A stretch of DNA of 64,000 nt from RPQJ01 sp052035645. GTDB lineage: Bacteria; Pseudomonadota; Gammaproteobacteria; Steroidobacterales; Steroidobacteraceae. The stretch's first letter is position 1. Every line of letters begins with the position of its first letter. Position numbers and translations under genes: made by a program. The notes beneath the pieces were generated by a model. That model was not told the origin of the DNA and made no database searches. It saw nothing but the letters and a program-made list of their open reading frames with translations. Below are positions 35,485 to 45,130 of the stretch, in pieces. The DNA is taken from the NCBI GenBank assembly GCA_052035645.1, contig JBPOHK010000033.1, forward strand, positions 1-64,000, read 5' to 3'.

Positions 35485-37341
35485 TCAGGAGCCCGTGGCC
35501 GCCGCCGGCGTCGGCGCGAGGAGGGCATCCCGTCGCAGCAGGATCGCGTGCCGGGCATCCTCGTCGAGCAGGTCGCCGACGCTCGTCGCCAGCGAGGCCG
35601 GGTCGAGGCCCGCGAGACGACGACGCAGTTCGGATCCGTCCGCGGGCCGTTGCGCGCCCGGCGCGGCGGGCGGCCGCGGCGTCGTGCCGAAGGCCTGGGC
35701 GTGGCCGGTGGCGTACAGGCGCCACTCCTCGCTGTCGTACAGCACGCGCGCGGCCGTGCGGCCCGGGTCGCCGATCAGGGCGTCGAAGGCCGCGAGCAGT
35801 CCGTACTGCGGTTCCAGCGCGCACCAGCCGCCGCCGCCAGGGGCGCCGGGCCCCGCTTCGGCTTGCGTGATCCAGCGCGCGGGCCGGGCCTGCACGTAGC
35901 CCGCCTGCCCCTGGACTTCCCGCGCCACGGTGACCGGGACGAGACCGAGCTGCAGCTGGCGGTCGAGGCGGTAGGCCGCGAGTTCGCGACGGACCGTCGC
36001 GTCGTCGGCGGCCACGAACACGCCCGGCAGCTTCGCGCCATCGAGTTCCGCCACGATCGCCAGGGTGCCCGGCGAACGCGGGCCGGTGACCGTGACTGCG
36101 CCGCGCGTGAACGCATCGGCCACCGTGGCGTCGGCGACGTCGAGCGGCGCCACGCGCAGGCCCTCGGGCACGATCGCGGCGCGCAGGCCGTCCCCATCGT
36201 CGCCGTAGAGCACCGACAGCCGGCCGTCCTCGACCAACAGCGCGGCCGGATGGCCCTGGTAAGCTGCCCGGTTCATGCCGGTGTCGAGCTTGATCACGCG
36301 CCCGTCGAACCGTGACGCGACGCGCCGGTCGTCCGTCGTCGTGTGCCCGAGCACCACGCGCTGCACCCCGAGGCCGGCCAGGATGGGCACGAGGATGTCG
36401 GTCTCGGTCGCCTCGTGGCACAGCGCGGCACCGCGGTACCAGTTGGGCCCGCCGGTGCGCAGCAGCGGGTTCGCCGCCGCCGCCGTGAAGCGCTGCACGG
36501 CGCCCGCGAGGCGCATCTGCATGGCCTGGTCCGGCTCGGGCCTCGCGGCCAGTCGTCGCGTCGCGATCGCGGCCCGCTGCGCGTAGGGGTCGTCGTCGCG
36601 CACCAGGCCGGCCTCCTCGAGCGCGGCCAGTGCGGCGAGGTACTCCAGCAGCGCCGAGCGGTAGCGCAGGTTGATCCCGGCGAGGTCCATTCCGCGCAGC
36701 AGCGGCGACGGGCCGCCGTGCATGTACAGCGTGCCGTCGACGGCGACGGCCACGGGCAGGGCGAGCAGCCAGCGGCCGTAACGGCCCGCCGGCGCGAACG
36801 CCGCGCGGTGCGCGAAATAGCCCGGCGGAAAGCGCCGGTCGAACTCCGCCTCCGACCCGGCTCCGTGCGTCGCCACCCAGTTCTCGCGCCGGGCACCGCG
36901 CTCGGCGGCGCTCTCCCCGGCGGCGAATGCGGCGTATTCGCCCGGCGAGACGTAGCGCAGGTCGCCCAGCAGGTTCATCGCCTCGTGGTTGCCCAGCACC
37001 ACGTGGACGCGGCCGCCCGCGGCCCGTGCCTCGGACTGCAGGCGCATGAGCAGGTCCATGACCTTGCGCGAATCGGCGCCGCGGTCGAGCAGGTCGCCGA
37101 GGCTCACGAGTTGCGTGCGCCCGCCGATCCAGCGGTCCGCGTCGTCGATCACGCCCGCGCGGCGCAGCAGTCCGGCGAGCTCGGCGTGGCTGCCGTGCAC
37201 GTCGGCGAAGGCAACCACCCTCACGGCGTGCGACTGGGCCGCGGCTTCGCGCGCGTCCAGGGTTCGCGGGCCGCAGGCGAGCAGGCAGGCCAGGCCCGCG
37301 ACGGCGACGGATCGCAATCCCGGGATGCGGATGAGGTGCAT
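35485..37341 (-). CDS. metallophosphoesterase fused to a kinase-like (pseudokinase) domain
   Basis: A 618-residue exported protein; the N-terminus GLRSVAVAGLACLLAC could be a lipoprotein signal (C23). Residues about 40-360 are a calcineurin-type phosphatase with D47 and H49 (FADVHGSH), GDLLDRG (82-88), GNHE (117-120), HGG (208-210) and GHTT (332-335). Residues about 410-555 resemble the PI3K/FAM20-type kinase fold: RRELAAYRLDRQLQLGLVPV near 451-470, FDALIGDPGRTAARVLYD at 519-536 and TGHAQAFG at 545-552. The catalytic Asn and the metal-binding Asp expected in the last two segments are absent, so it is probably an inactive kinase. Substrate unknown. Confidence 0.7.
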   Translation of the reverse strand: MHLIRIPGLRSVAVAGLACLLACGPRTLDAREAAAQSHAVRVVAFADVHGSHAELAGLLRRAGVIDDADRWIGGRTQLVSLGDLLDRGADSRKVMDLLMRLQSEARAAGGRVHVVLGNHEAMNLLGDLRYVSPGEYAAFAAGESAAERGARRENWVATHGAGSEAEFDRRFPPGYFAHRAAFAPAGRYGRWLLALPVAVAVDGTLYMHGGPSPLLRGMDLAGINLRYRSALLEYLAALAALEEAGLVRDDDPYAQRAAIATRRLAARPEPDQAMQMRLAGAVQRFTAAAANPLLRTGGPNWYRGAALCHEATETDILVPILAGLGVQRVVLGHTTTDDRRVASRFDGRVIKLDTGMNRAAYQGHPAALLVEDGRLSVLYGDDGDGLRAAIVPEGLRVAPLDVADATVADAFTRGAVTVTGPRSPGTLAIVAELDGAKLPGVFVAADDATVRRELAAYRLDRQLQLGLVPVTVAREVQGQAGYVQARPARWITQAEAGPGAPGGGGWCALEPQYGLLAAFDALIGDPGRTAARVLYDSEEWRLYATGHAQAFGTTPRPPAAPGAQRPADGSELRRRLAGLDPASLATSVGDLLDEDARHAILLRRDALLAPTPAAATGS

Positions 37342-37380
37342 GCAGTCCTCCAGGGCCGCCGCGCCGGGCGCGCCGGCCCG

Positions 37381-38877
37381 TCAGTGGCCGGCCGGCGGTC
37401 GTGCCGTGTACACCGAGAGCGGGTTGCCGTCGCCCGTGAACGTGCCGATCAGCGTGGGCGCCACGCCGTCGCAGCGCCCGACGGCGGCCACGAAGCGCTC
37501 GGCCGCCCGCCGCTTCATGACGTACACGTTGCCCGCGTCGTGCTGCAGTTCGGCGCAGACGTCTTCCTCGGCGACGTAGCGCGAGTACTCGAACCTGCGC
37601 TCGGCGATCTGCACGCCCTCGACGCGCGGCTCGAGGTAGACGTTGAGACCGTAGAACGGCCGCATGCCCACGAACACGATCTCGTCGATGCCGTGCGGCT
37701 CGATGATGCGCGCCAGCTGCCGGGCCATCTCGCGCGAGTCGCGGTCGGACGGCGTGTAGGCGAGGCCGGCTTTCAGGACGATCAGGACGGCCGCGGCGAG
37801 CGCGCCGGCGACGACGGCGCGCCGGTCCGTGAGCCAGGCCCGGGGCGCGAGCGCGCGGCCGGCGAGCAGGGCCAGCGGCACGAACAGCGGCAGCACGTAG
37901 AGCTGCAGGCGCGAGCGGGCCGCGAAGAACACCAGCGCCGGCACGACGAACCAGTACACGAGCAGCAGCACCTGCGGCTCGCGCCGGCGCACGGCGTCGC
38001 GCAGGCCCGACCAGGCCGGGCGCGGCCCGCCGCGCGCGACCAGCGCCAGCACCCACCAGGGCAGGAAGCCGACGACGAACATCGGCAGGTAGATCAGCAG
38101 CGCGCCGTACCACTGCGCGTTGCGGTCGTGCGTGGCCGTGAAGACGCGGTCGTACACCTCGTAGCCGAGGAAGTAGCGCAGGCGGTCGGGCTGCTCGGCG
38201 ATCAGCATCGTGAACCAGGTGCCTGCCACGACGACGAACAGGAGCAGCCCCGGCGGGTGGAAGAGGGCGGCCAGCCGCCGCCGGTCGTGCAGCGCGAGAA
38301 AGGCGATGGCGCCGCCGAGCGGCAACAGGCCCGGCGGCCCCTTGGTCATGAACGCGAGGCCCCAGGCCACCCACATCAGCACGATCCAGCGGCGGGCCGC
38401 GGCCGGCGGGCGGCTCCACGCCTCGACGAAGGCGTACATCGCCGCGGTCTCGAAGAACACCAGCAGGCTGTCGGTCGAGACGATGTTGGCCGCGATCATC
38501 GGCGCCAGCGAGGTGCTCCAGGCGAGCGCGGGCAGCCAGGGGCGGGCCGGGACGAAGCGTCGCCCCAGACCGAACACCAGCAGGCCCGTCCCGACGAAGG
38601 CCAGCGCGCCCGGCAGCCGTGCCGCCCACTCGTTGGCCCCGAGCAGGGCGAAGCTCGCCGCGAGCGCCCAGTACGTGACGGGCGGCTTCGTGAGGTGCGG
38701 GTGCTCGCCGTCCACGCTCGGCACCAGCCAGTCGCCGCTGTCGAGCATGTTCAGCCCGGCCGACGAATAGCGCCCCTCGTCCGGCTCCCAGATGCCGCGC
38801 GTGCCCTGGAAGGCGAACGCCAGCAGCAGCAGCAGCGCCAGCACGGCCCACAGGCTGCGACGGTCGGTCTCGCTCAT
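37381..38877 (-). CDS. GT39/ArnT-like membrane glycosyltransferase
   Basis: A 498-residue membrane protein with about ten to twelve hydrophobic segments. The first periplasmic loop has WEPDEGRYSSAGLNML (about 30-45), whose acidic pair is the catalytic site in PMT/ArnT-type enzymes that use polyprenyl-phosphate sugars. HPHLTKPPVTYWALA follows, also typical. The C-terminal 130 residues are soluble and probably periplasmic. The acceptor (lipid A, protein or glycan) cannot be inferred. It lies 10 bp after aceK and 39 bp before the phosphatase-pseudokinase gene. Confidence 0.8.
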   Translation of the reverse strand: MSETDRRSLWAVLALLLLLAFAFQGTRGIWEPDEGRYSSAGLNMLDSGDWLVPSVDGEHPHLTKPPVTYWALAASFALLGANEWAARLPGALAFVGTGLLVFGLGRRFVPARPWLPALAWSTSLAPMIAANIVSTDSLLVFFETAAMYAFVEAWSRPPAAARRWIVLMWVAWGLAFMTKGPPGLLPLGGAIAFLALHDRRRLAALFHPPGLLLFVVVAGTWFTMLIAEQPDRLRYFLGYEVYDRVFTATHDRNAQWYGALLIYLPMFVVGFLPWWVLALVARGGPRPAWSGLRDAVRRREPQVLLLVYWFVVPALVFFAARSRLQLYVLPLFVPLALLAGRALAPRAWLTDRRAVVAGALAAAVLIVLKAGLAYTPSDRDSREMARQLARIIEPHGIDEIVFVGMRPFYGLNVYLEPRVEGVQIAERRFEYSRYVAEEDVCAELQHDAGNVYVMKRRAAERFVAAVGRCDGVAPTLIGTFTGDGNPLSVYTARPPAGH

Positions 38878-38887
38878 GGCGTCGGTC

Positions 38888-40639
38888 CTAGATGCTGCTG
38901 AACACGCGGACGCGGTGCCGGTGGTAGGGCAGGACCTCGAGCAGGTCGCCCTCCTGCAGCCGGCGCTGGGTCGCGCGCCACCACTCGGCGGTGAGGATCT
39001 CCGCGTGCGCCTCGAGGAACACCTGCCTGAGGTGCGGATCGAAGCCGAGGAAGTTGATGAACGTCTCGGGGAACACGTCGCTCTCGCCGACGTAGAACCA
39101 CGACTCGGCGCGCATGTCGTCCTCGTCGTGCGCGGACTGCGGCACCTCGCGGAACTTGCAGTCGGTGACCAGGCACAGCTCGTCGTAGTCGTAGAAGATC
39201 ACGCGCCCGTGGCGGGTGACGCCGAAGTTCTTGAGCAGCAGGTCGCCCGGGAAGATGTTGGTCGCCGCGAGGTCGCGGATGGCCTGGCCGTAGTCGAGCA
39301 CCGCCTTCTCGGCCTGCTCGCGGGCCGCGGTGCGCACGTACAGGTTGAGCGGCGTCATGCGCCGCTCGATGTACATGTGGTCGAACAGCAGGTCCTCGCC
39401 CTCGACGTGCACGGTGCGCGAGGCCTCGCTCATCAGCTCTTCGAGCAGCTCGGGCGAGAAGCGCGCCTTCGGGAACTTGATCCGCTTGAACTCCTGCGCG
39501 TCGACCAGGCGGCCCGCGCGGTCGTGCTTGAAGACCAGCTCGTACTTCGAGAGCACGTCCTCGCGCAGGATGTTCTTCTGGTACGGGAACTTGTCGCGGA
39601 TCAGCTTGAAGACCACGTCGTAGGAGTCGAGCGTGAAGCAGATCATGACCAGGCCCTTCTCGCCCGGCGCGAGCACGAACTGGTCCTGCGACTGCTGCAG
39701 GTGCGCGACCAGCTCGCGGTAGCGCTCGGTCTTTCCCTGCTTGGCGCGGCCGAGGACGATGAACAGCTCGCTGATGTGCTTGCGCGGCAGGATCGACTTG
39801 AGGAACTTCACCGCCTCGCCGACGTGCCCGAGGTCGACGTGGAAGTAGGAGCGCGTGAAGCTGAACAGCACGCTCACCGAGCCCTCGTCGAGCATGATGG
39901 CGTCGACCACCACGCCGCTGTCGGTGTTGCGGAAGGCGATGACGAACGGCTGCACCCACCCCCGGCCGCTGATGCGTCCGACGAGATAGGCGCGGGTCAT
40001 CTGGTAGAAGATCTCCTTGATGAACTCGATCTTCTCGAGCTGGCGCCGCTCGGCGGACGACTCGAGCGAGGCCTTCAGCTCGTGGGCGACCATGTGCACG
40101 CTGCGCTCGAAGTCGCGGTAGGGCGTGCGGAAGCGGAAGTCCGTCAGCACGTCCTCGATCAGCAGGTCGAGGTCGCCGCGGTTGACGTAGACCTTGGTCT
40201 CCACCTGCGTGGCGACGCTGCCGAGCGGGTCGAGGTCGATGGCGACGAACTCGACGGCCGGGTCGACGCCGACCGTGGCGAACGTCTTGCGGGTGACCGA
40301 GGAGAAGAAGGTCTTCTTGAACTCGTTGTCCGGCAGCGGCGCGATGATCTCGTCGAAGCGCCGCCGGATGGCCGACCAGATCGCGCGCTCGTGCACGTCC
40401 TCGCCGAGCCGCTCCTGCATCAGCGCGACGCTGCTGTCGACGTACCGGACGTAGAGCTCGATTCGCTCCACGGCGTCGCGCTGGCTGCCGCGCCAGTCGC
40501 GTTCCTCGAAGCGCTGGCGCGCCCGCTGCGTGACGGCGCGGAACTCCGCGTTGTACGACGCGAACGCGTCGACCAGGGCCTGCGCGCAGTCCTGGACGAG
40601 CGCGTCGCGCGTCGTCGGCGTCGAAGCGGGTGCGTTCAC
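38888..40639 (-). CDS. aceK: isocitrate dehydrogenase kinase/phosphatase
   Basis: A 583-residue bifunctional enzyme that phosphorylates and dephosphorylates isocitrate dehydrogenase to control flux between the TCA cycle and the glyoxylate shunt. Length matches E. coli AceK (578). Recognisable segments are FFSSVTRKTFATVGVDP, VHMVAHELKASLESS, LPRKHISELFIVLGRAKQGKTERYR, RRMTPLNLYV, NIFPGDLLLKNFGVTRHGRVIFYDYDE (ATP/metal site) and FPETFINFLG. It lies 4 bp downstream of its substrate gene icd, rather than in an aceBAK operon, and no isocitrate lyase or malate synthase gene is in this window. Confidence 0.95.
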   Translation of the reverse strand: MNAPASTPTTRDALVQDCAQALVDAFASYNAEFRAVTQRARQRFEERDWRGSQRDAVERIELYVRYVDSSVALMQERLGEDVHERAIWSAIRRRFDEIIAPLPDNEFKKTFFSSVTRKTFATVGVDPAVEFVAIDLDPLGSVATQVETKVYVNRGDLDLLIEDVLTDFRFRTPYRDFERSVHMVAHELKASLESSAERRQLEKIEFIKEIFYQMTRAYLVGRISGRGWVQPFVIAFRNTDSGVVVDAIMLDEGSVSVLFSFTRSYFHVDLGHVGEAVKFLKSILPRKHISELFIVLGRAKQGKTERYRELVAHLQQSQDQFVLAPGEKGLVMICFTLDSYDVVFKLIRDKFPYQKNILREDVLSKYELVFKHDRAGRLVDAQEFKRIKFPKARFSPELLEELMSEASRTVHVEGEDLLFDHMYIERRMTPLNLYVRTAAREQAEKAVLDYGQAIRDLAATNIFPGDLLLKNFGVTRHGRVIFYDYDELCLVTDCKFREVPQSAHDEDDMRAESWFYVGESDVFPETFINFLGFDPHLRQVFLEAHAEILTAEWWRATQRRLQEGDLLEVLPYHRHRVRVFSSI

Positions 40640-40643
40640 GCCC

Positions 40644-41945
<1,302 letters not shown>

Positions 41946-42033
41946 GGACCTGGCTCCGGATGGAATTCCATACGTCGAAAACGGGGCGCAAATCCTAGCA
42001 CAGCGGGGGGTGCCGGTTCTCCCCGGGAATGGT

Positions 42034-43281
42034 TCAGGGCAGCGGTGCGAATGCCGTGTGCACGGCCGGAGTCGTGCCGGTCGCGGTCCACGCGAAGAGC
42101 AGTCCGCGGCCGGTGGCGATCATCTGGGGGAAGCCGCTCGCCCGGGCCTGGCCGACCCGCGCGACGGTGACCGCGGCGCCGGCGGGCCCCTGTTCGGTGT
42201 ACGGGCGCGCCCGGAGTTCCGCGTCGCGCCCGGCGTGGGCCATCCAGCTCACCACGGCGCGTCCTTTCGAAATGAACGCGACGTCCACGCGCCCCGCCAC
42301 CTGGCCGCTGTCGACTTCGAGCGCCGGGCCGAAGGTGCGCGCCCCGTCGGAGGAGAACGCCAGGCGGACGCGCGGCACGTCGGCCGCGGTGAACCAGGCG
42401 ACCGCCACGTGCTGGCCCTGCGCCGCGATGGCTGGGCCGTTGACCGGGCAGGCCGCGATCTTCCAGCCGTCGTCGTGCACCGGTGCGGACGCCAGCCGGT
42501 CGCCCGGCTCGATGCGCAGCGCCCGGATGTTGCGCACCTCCTCCTCGTCGCGGTCGCGGAACACGACGACCGTGGCGTCGCCGACCGCGACGGCGTCGGT
42601 CTGGCAGCAGTCGCAGACGCGCCCGTCGAGTTCGGCGTCCGGGGCGACGAGGCGGCCGGGCGCGGCGATCTCGGCGCTGCGCAGCGTCATTGCGCCGGAG
42701 CCGCCGCCGTGCCCGGAGTCGTGGTCCTGCTCGCCGGGCGTGCGCCGCCCGTCCAGCCACACGGCCCGCACGTGATCCTCGCCGGTGCGCAGCAGGCTGA
42801 CGAAGCCGTGTTCGGTCGGCGTGCCGTCCGCGTGCGGCGTCAGCGCCGGCGACCAGCGGCGGCCGCCGTCGTCGCTCACCGAGATGCGCACGTCGTAGGA
42901 GTAGACGCTGCCGGGCTTCTGCTGCAGCCAGTGGGCCGCCCAGACGCGTGCGGTGACCGGCACGACCGAGGGGAAGTCGGCCCAGTTGACGAACCAGTCG
43001 CGGCCCCGCGCGACCTCGCGCGGCGCGCTCCAGGCCTGCGCGGCGCCGATGTCCTGGTCGCGCCACTCGGCGTGCTGCAGCGAGAACTCGTCGCCCGCGC
43101 CGGCCTGCAGCCAGCTCATCACGACGGGCAGGTCGCCGCCGCCGGCGAGATTCGGGAACCGGCTGCCCGGCGGCGCAGGCGAATCGACTTCCTCGACGGC
43201 GCCCAGCCACGGGGCCGGCGGGGCGGGGTGGTGGCAGGCGCCGAGCAGCAGCGCCGCGCACAGCGGGAGGGTGCGTCGCAT
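42034..43281 (-). CDS. sialidase-like beta-propeller lipoprotein with CDCCQ motif
   Basis: A 415-residue secreted lipoprotein (signal MRRTLPLCAALLLGAC, lipidated C16). The body is a six-bladed propeller of the exo-sialidase fold with Asp-box-like turns SDDGGRRWSP (136-145) and SSDGARTFGP. A tight cysteine cluster CDCCQ (223-227) and a His/Asp-rich loop GEQDHDSGHGGG (183-194) suggest metal binding more than glycan hydrolysis. I do not see the sialidase arginine triad with confidence. It diverges from a metal-efflux operon, so a periplasmic copper/silver-related role is inferred. Confidence 0.65.
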   Translation of the reverse strand: MRRTLPLCAALLLGACHHPAPPAPWLGAVEEVDSPAPPGSRFPNLAGGGDLPVVMSWLQAGAGDEFSLQHAEWRDQDIGAAQAWSAPREVARGRDWFVNWADFPSVVPVTARVWAAHWLQQKPGSVYSYDVRISVSDDGGRRWSPALTPHADGTPTEHGFVSLLRTGEDHVRAVWLDGRRTPGEQDHDSGHGGGSGAMTLRSAEIAAPGRLVAPDAELDGRVCDCCQTDAVAVGDATVVVFRDRDEEEVRNIRALRIEPGDRLASAPVHDDGWKIAACPVNGPAIAAQGQHVAVAWFTAADVPRVRLAFSSDGARTFGPALEVDSGQVAGRVDVAFISKGRAVVSWMAHAGRDAELRARPYTEQGPAGAAVTVARVGQARASGFPQMIATGRGLLFAWTATGTTPAVHTAFAPLP

Positions 43282-43347
43282 GGCCCGGATTGTGCCGCGG
43301 AACGTTAAGTGTTTCCCGAAAATCGCCCCCGGCCCCGCCCGGGTGCC

Positions 43348-43376
43348 TTGTCCGCGCGGACGCTTCGGCGTAGCTT
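43348..43376 (+). promoter_or_regulatory. candidate promoter of the cus-type operon
   Basis: TTGTCC (43348-43353) and TAGCTT (43371-43376) are separated by 17 bases in the 115-bp divergent gap. A MerR-type 19-base spacer is not seen. Confidence 0.35.
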
Positions 43377-43396
43377 GCGGCGCCAGGAACGCCGAG

Positions 43397-43783
43397 ATGA
43401 CGACTCGCCACGCATTGCACTGGATCCGCGCCCGTCAGCGCGACCTGACCCGGGTCGTGCTGGCGCTGTTCTGCCTGGCGTGGCTGCAGACGGCGGCGAT
43501 GCCGTGCGCCATGGCGGACGACGTGCGCGTCGCGCCGGCGCACGACTGCGCGTATTGCCCGCCGCCGGCCCCCGACGCGAACGCCCACGATGCCTGTGCC
43601 TATCCGCACGGACCCCAGGTCGACGCGCGCGCGACGGCCCCGATGTTCGTCGCGCTGCCGGCCACCCCGGTCATCGCGACCGTGGCGATCGTCGCGGACG
43701 ATCGCGCCGCGCCGCCCGTGGCCGTCGATCCGGGCGTGCCGCGCCCGCCGGTCGCCGTCACGTACTGTCGCTTCCTGTTCTAG
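43397..43783 (+). CDS. small secreted Cys/His protein upstream of metal efflux genes
   Basis: A 128-residue protein starting at ATG 43397. A hydrophobic segment with a signal-like cut (VVLALFCLAWLQTAAMPCAMA) is followed by a metal-ligand-rich part (HDCAYCPPPAPDANAHDACAYPHGP) and a variable Ala/Val/Pro-rich tail ending YCRFLF. Small periplasmic proteins of this kind commonly lead cation-efflux operons, and CzcI is a comparable case. I cannot assign it to a named family. It lies 66 bp before the outer-membrane factor gene and is likely cotranscribed. A metal-binding or sensing role is inferred. Confidence 0.6.
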   Translation: MTTRHALHWIRARQRDLTRVVLALFCLAWLQTAAMPCAMADDVRVAPAHDCAYCPPPAPDANAHDACAYPHGPQVDARATAPMFVALPATPVIATVAIVADDRAAPPVAVDPGVPRPPVAVTYCRFLF

Positions 43784-43849
43784 CTCGCTCCCCAGCGTGT
43801 TCCCCGTCGCCTCGTCCGGCGACGCGTGCCCTGCTGCGGGAGATGAGCC

Positions 43850-45130
43850 ATGTCGAAGTGCCTGCCGGCGCCCGTCCGCCGGTTCCTCGAATCCACGTTG
43901 ATCGTGCTGGCGTGCGCCGGCCCGTTGCCCGCGGCGTCGGCCGCGGGCCTGACCCTGGCCGAGGCCGAGCGCCTGGCGGTCGAGCGCGACGCCCAGGTGC
44001 GCCAGCTCGGTGAGGAGGCGCGGGCGATGCGCGAGCGCGGCATCGCGATGTCGCAGCTGATGGACCCGAAGCTGCGCGTCGGCGCGGTCAACGTACCGGT
44101 CGATTCCCTCAGCCTCGCCACCGAAGACATGACCATGCTGGAACTCGGCGTCAGCCAGGAGTTCCCGGCGGCCGGGGTGCGCCGGCTGACGCGGCAGAAG
44201 ATGGACCAGTCGGCCGCCGCGGCCGAGGCCATGGCGGCGGACCGCAGGCGTGCCGTGCAGCGGGAAGTGCGCCGCCTCTGGACCGAGCTCGCCTACGTCG
44301 CGGGGGCGCGCGAGTTGCTGCAGTCGCAGTCGGCCTGGGTGGAGCAGATGCGGGCCTCGGCGCGCGCCCGCTACGCCTCGGGCGAGGGCCGGCAACTCGA
44401 CCTGCTGCAGGCCGGGCTCGACGCCGCCATGCTGCGCGAGCAGCAGCTCGACCTCGACCGCGAGGAGGCGATGCGTCGCGCGCAGCTCGGGCGCTGGCTG
44501 GGCGAGGCCGCCGCCGCCGCGGGCCCGTTCTCGCTCCCGGCCCGCGCCGAGATGCCGGCGCTGGCCGTGCTCGAGGAACGGCTCATGCGCCACCCCGCGC
44601 AGGTCGACTACGAGCGGCGCATCGAAGCCGCGCACACCGACGTCGAACTGGCGGAGAAGAGCAAGCGGCCCGGCTGGATGCTCGACCTGAGCTACGGCCT
44701 GCGCAGCGGCGAAGACCCTGCGGGCATGCAGCGTGCCGACATGCTGAGCGCCATGGTCACGGTCGACTTGCCGCTCTTCCGCGGCAACCGCCAGGACCGC
44801 GTGGTGGCGGCGGCGCTCGCGGAGCAGCGGGGCCTGCACGAGCTGCACGACGACCACCGGCGCGAGATGGCCGCGATGCTCGAGGAGGCCTGGTCGACGG
44901 CCCGCCGGACCGGCGACCTCGAGGCGTTCTACGAGAGCGACCTGCTGCCGCTCGCCACGCAGTCGGTCGATGCGGCGCTGCTCGCGTGGCGCGGCAATCG
45001 CGCCATGATCGACGACGTCGTCGCGGCGCGCCGCGGGGCCCGCGACACCCGCCAGAAGCACCAGCGCCTCGCGGCCGATCGCGCCCAGGCGCAGTACGAC
45101 ATCGACTACCTTGCCGGAGACGCCCCATGA
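43850..45130 (+). CDS. TolC-family outer membrane factor of metal RND efflux (CusC/CzcC-like)
   Basis: A 426-residue outer-membrane efflux protein with a signal peptide (residues 1-31). The body is helical with the repeated OEP pattern (TLAEAERLAVERDAQVRQL near the start, and DLLQAGLDAAMLREQQLDL). MLELGVSQEFPAAGVRRL and VDLPLFRGNRQDR are typical of the CusC/CzcC branch. It overlaps the adaptor gene by 4 bp, giving the normal C-B-A order. It would form the outer-membrane tunnel of the tripartite pump. Confidence 0.85.
   Translation: MSKCLPAPVRRFLESTLIVLACAGPLPAASAAGLTLAEAERLAVERDAQVRQLGEEARAMRERGIAMSQLMDPKLRVGAVNVPVDSLSLATEDMTMLELGVSQEFPAAGVRRLTRQKMDQSAAAAEAMAADRRRAVQREVRRLWTELAYVAGARELLQSQSAWVEQMRASARARYASGEGRQLDLLQAGLDAAMLREQQLDLDREEAMRRAQLGRWLGEAAAAAGPFSLPARAEMPALAVLEERLMRHPAQVDYERRIEAAHTDVELAEKSKRPGWMLDLSYGLRSGEDPAGMQRADMLSAMVTVDLPLFRGNRQDRVVAAALAEQRGLHELHDDHRREMAAMLEEAWSTARRTGDLEAFYESDLLPLATQSVDAALLAWRGNRAMIDDVVAARRGARDTRQKHQRLAADRAQAQYDIDYLAGDAP

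Noticed and set aside
35345..38851. A 1168-codon minus-strand frame across the phosphatase and glycosyltransferase genes
   Set aside because: Arg/Ala/Gly/Pro-rich shadow in another frame of two recognisable genes on the same strand.
42034..43281. Annotation as a true exo-sialidase
   Set aside because: The propeller fold and Asp-box-like turns are present, but the catalytic arginine triad is not evident, and the CDCCQ motif and metal-efflux context suggest another role.
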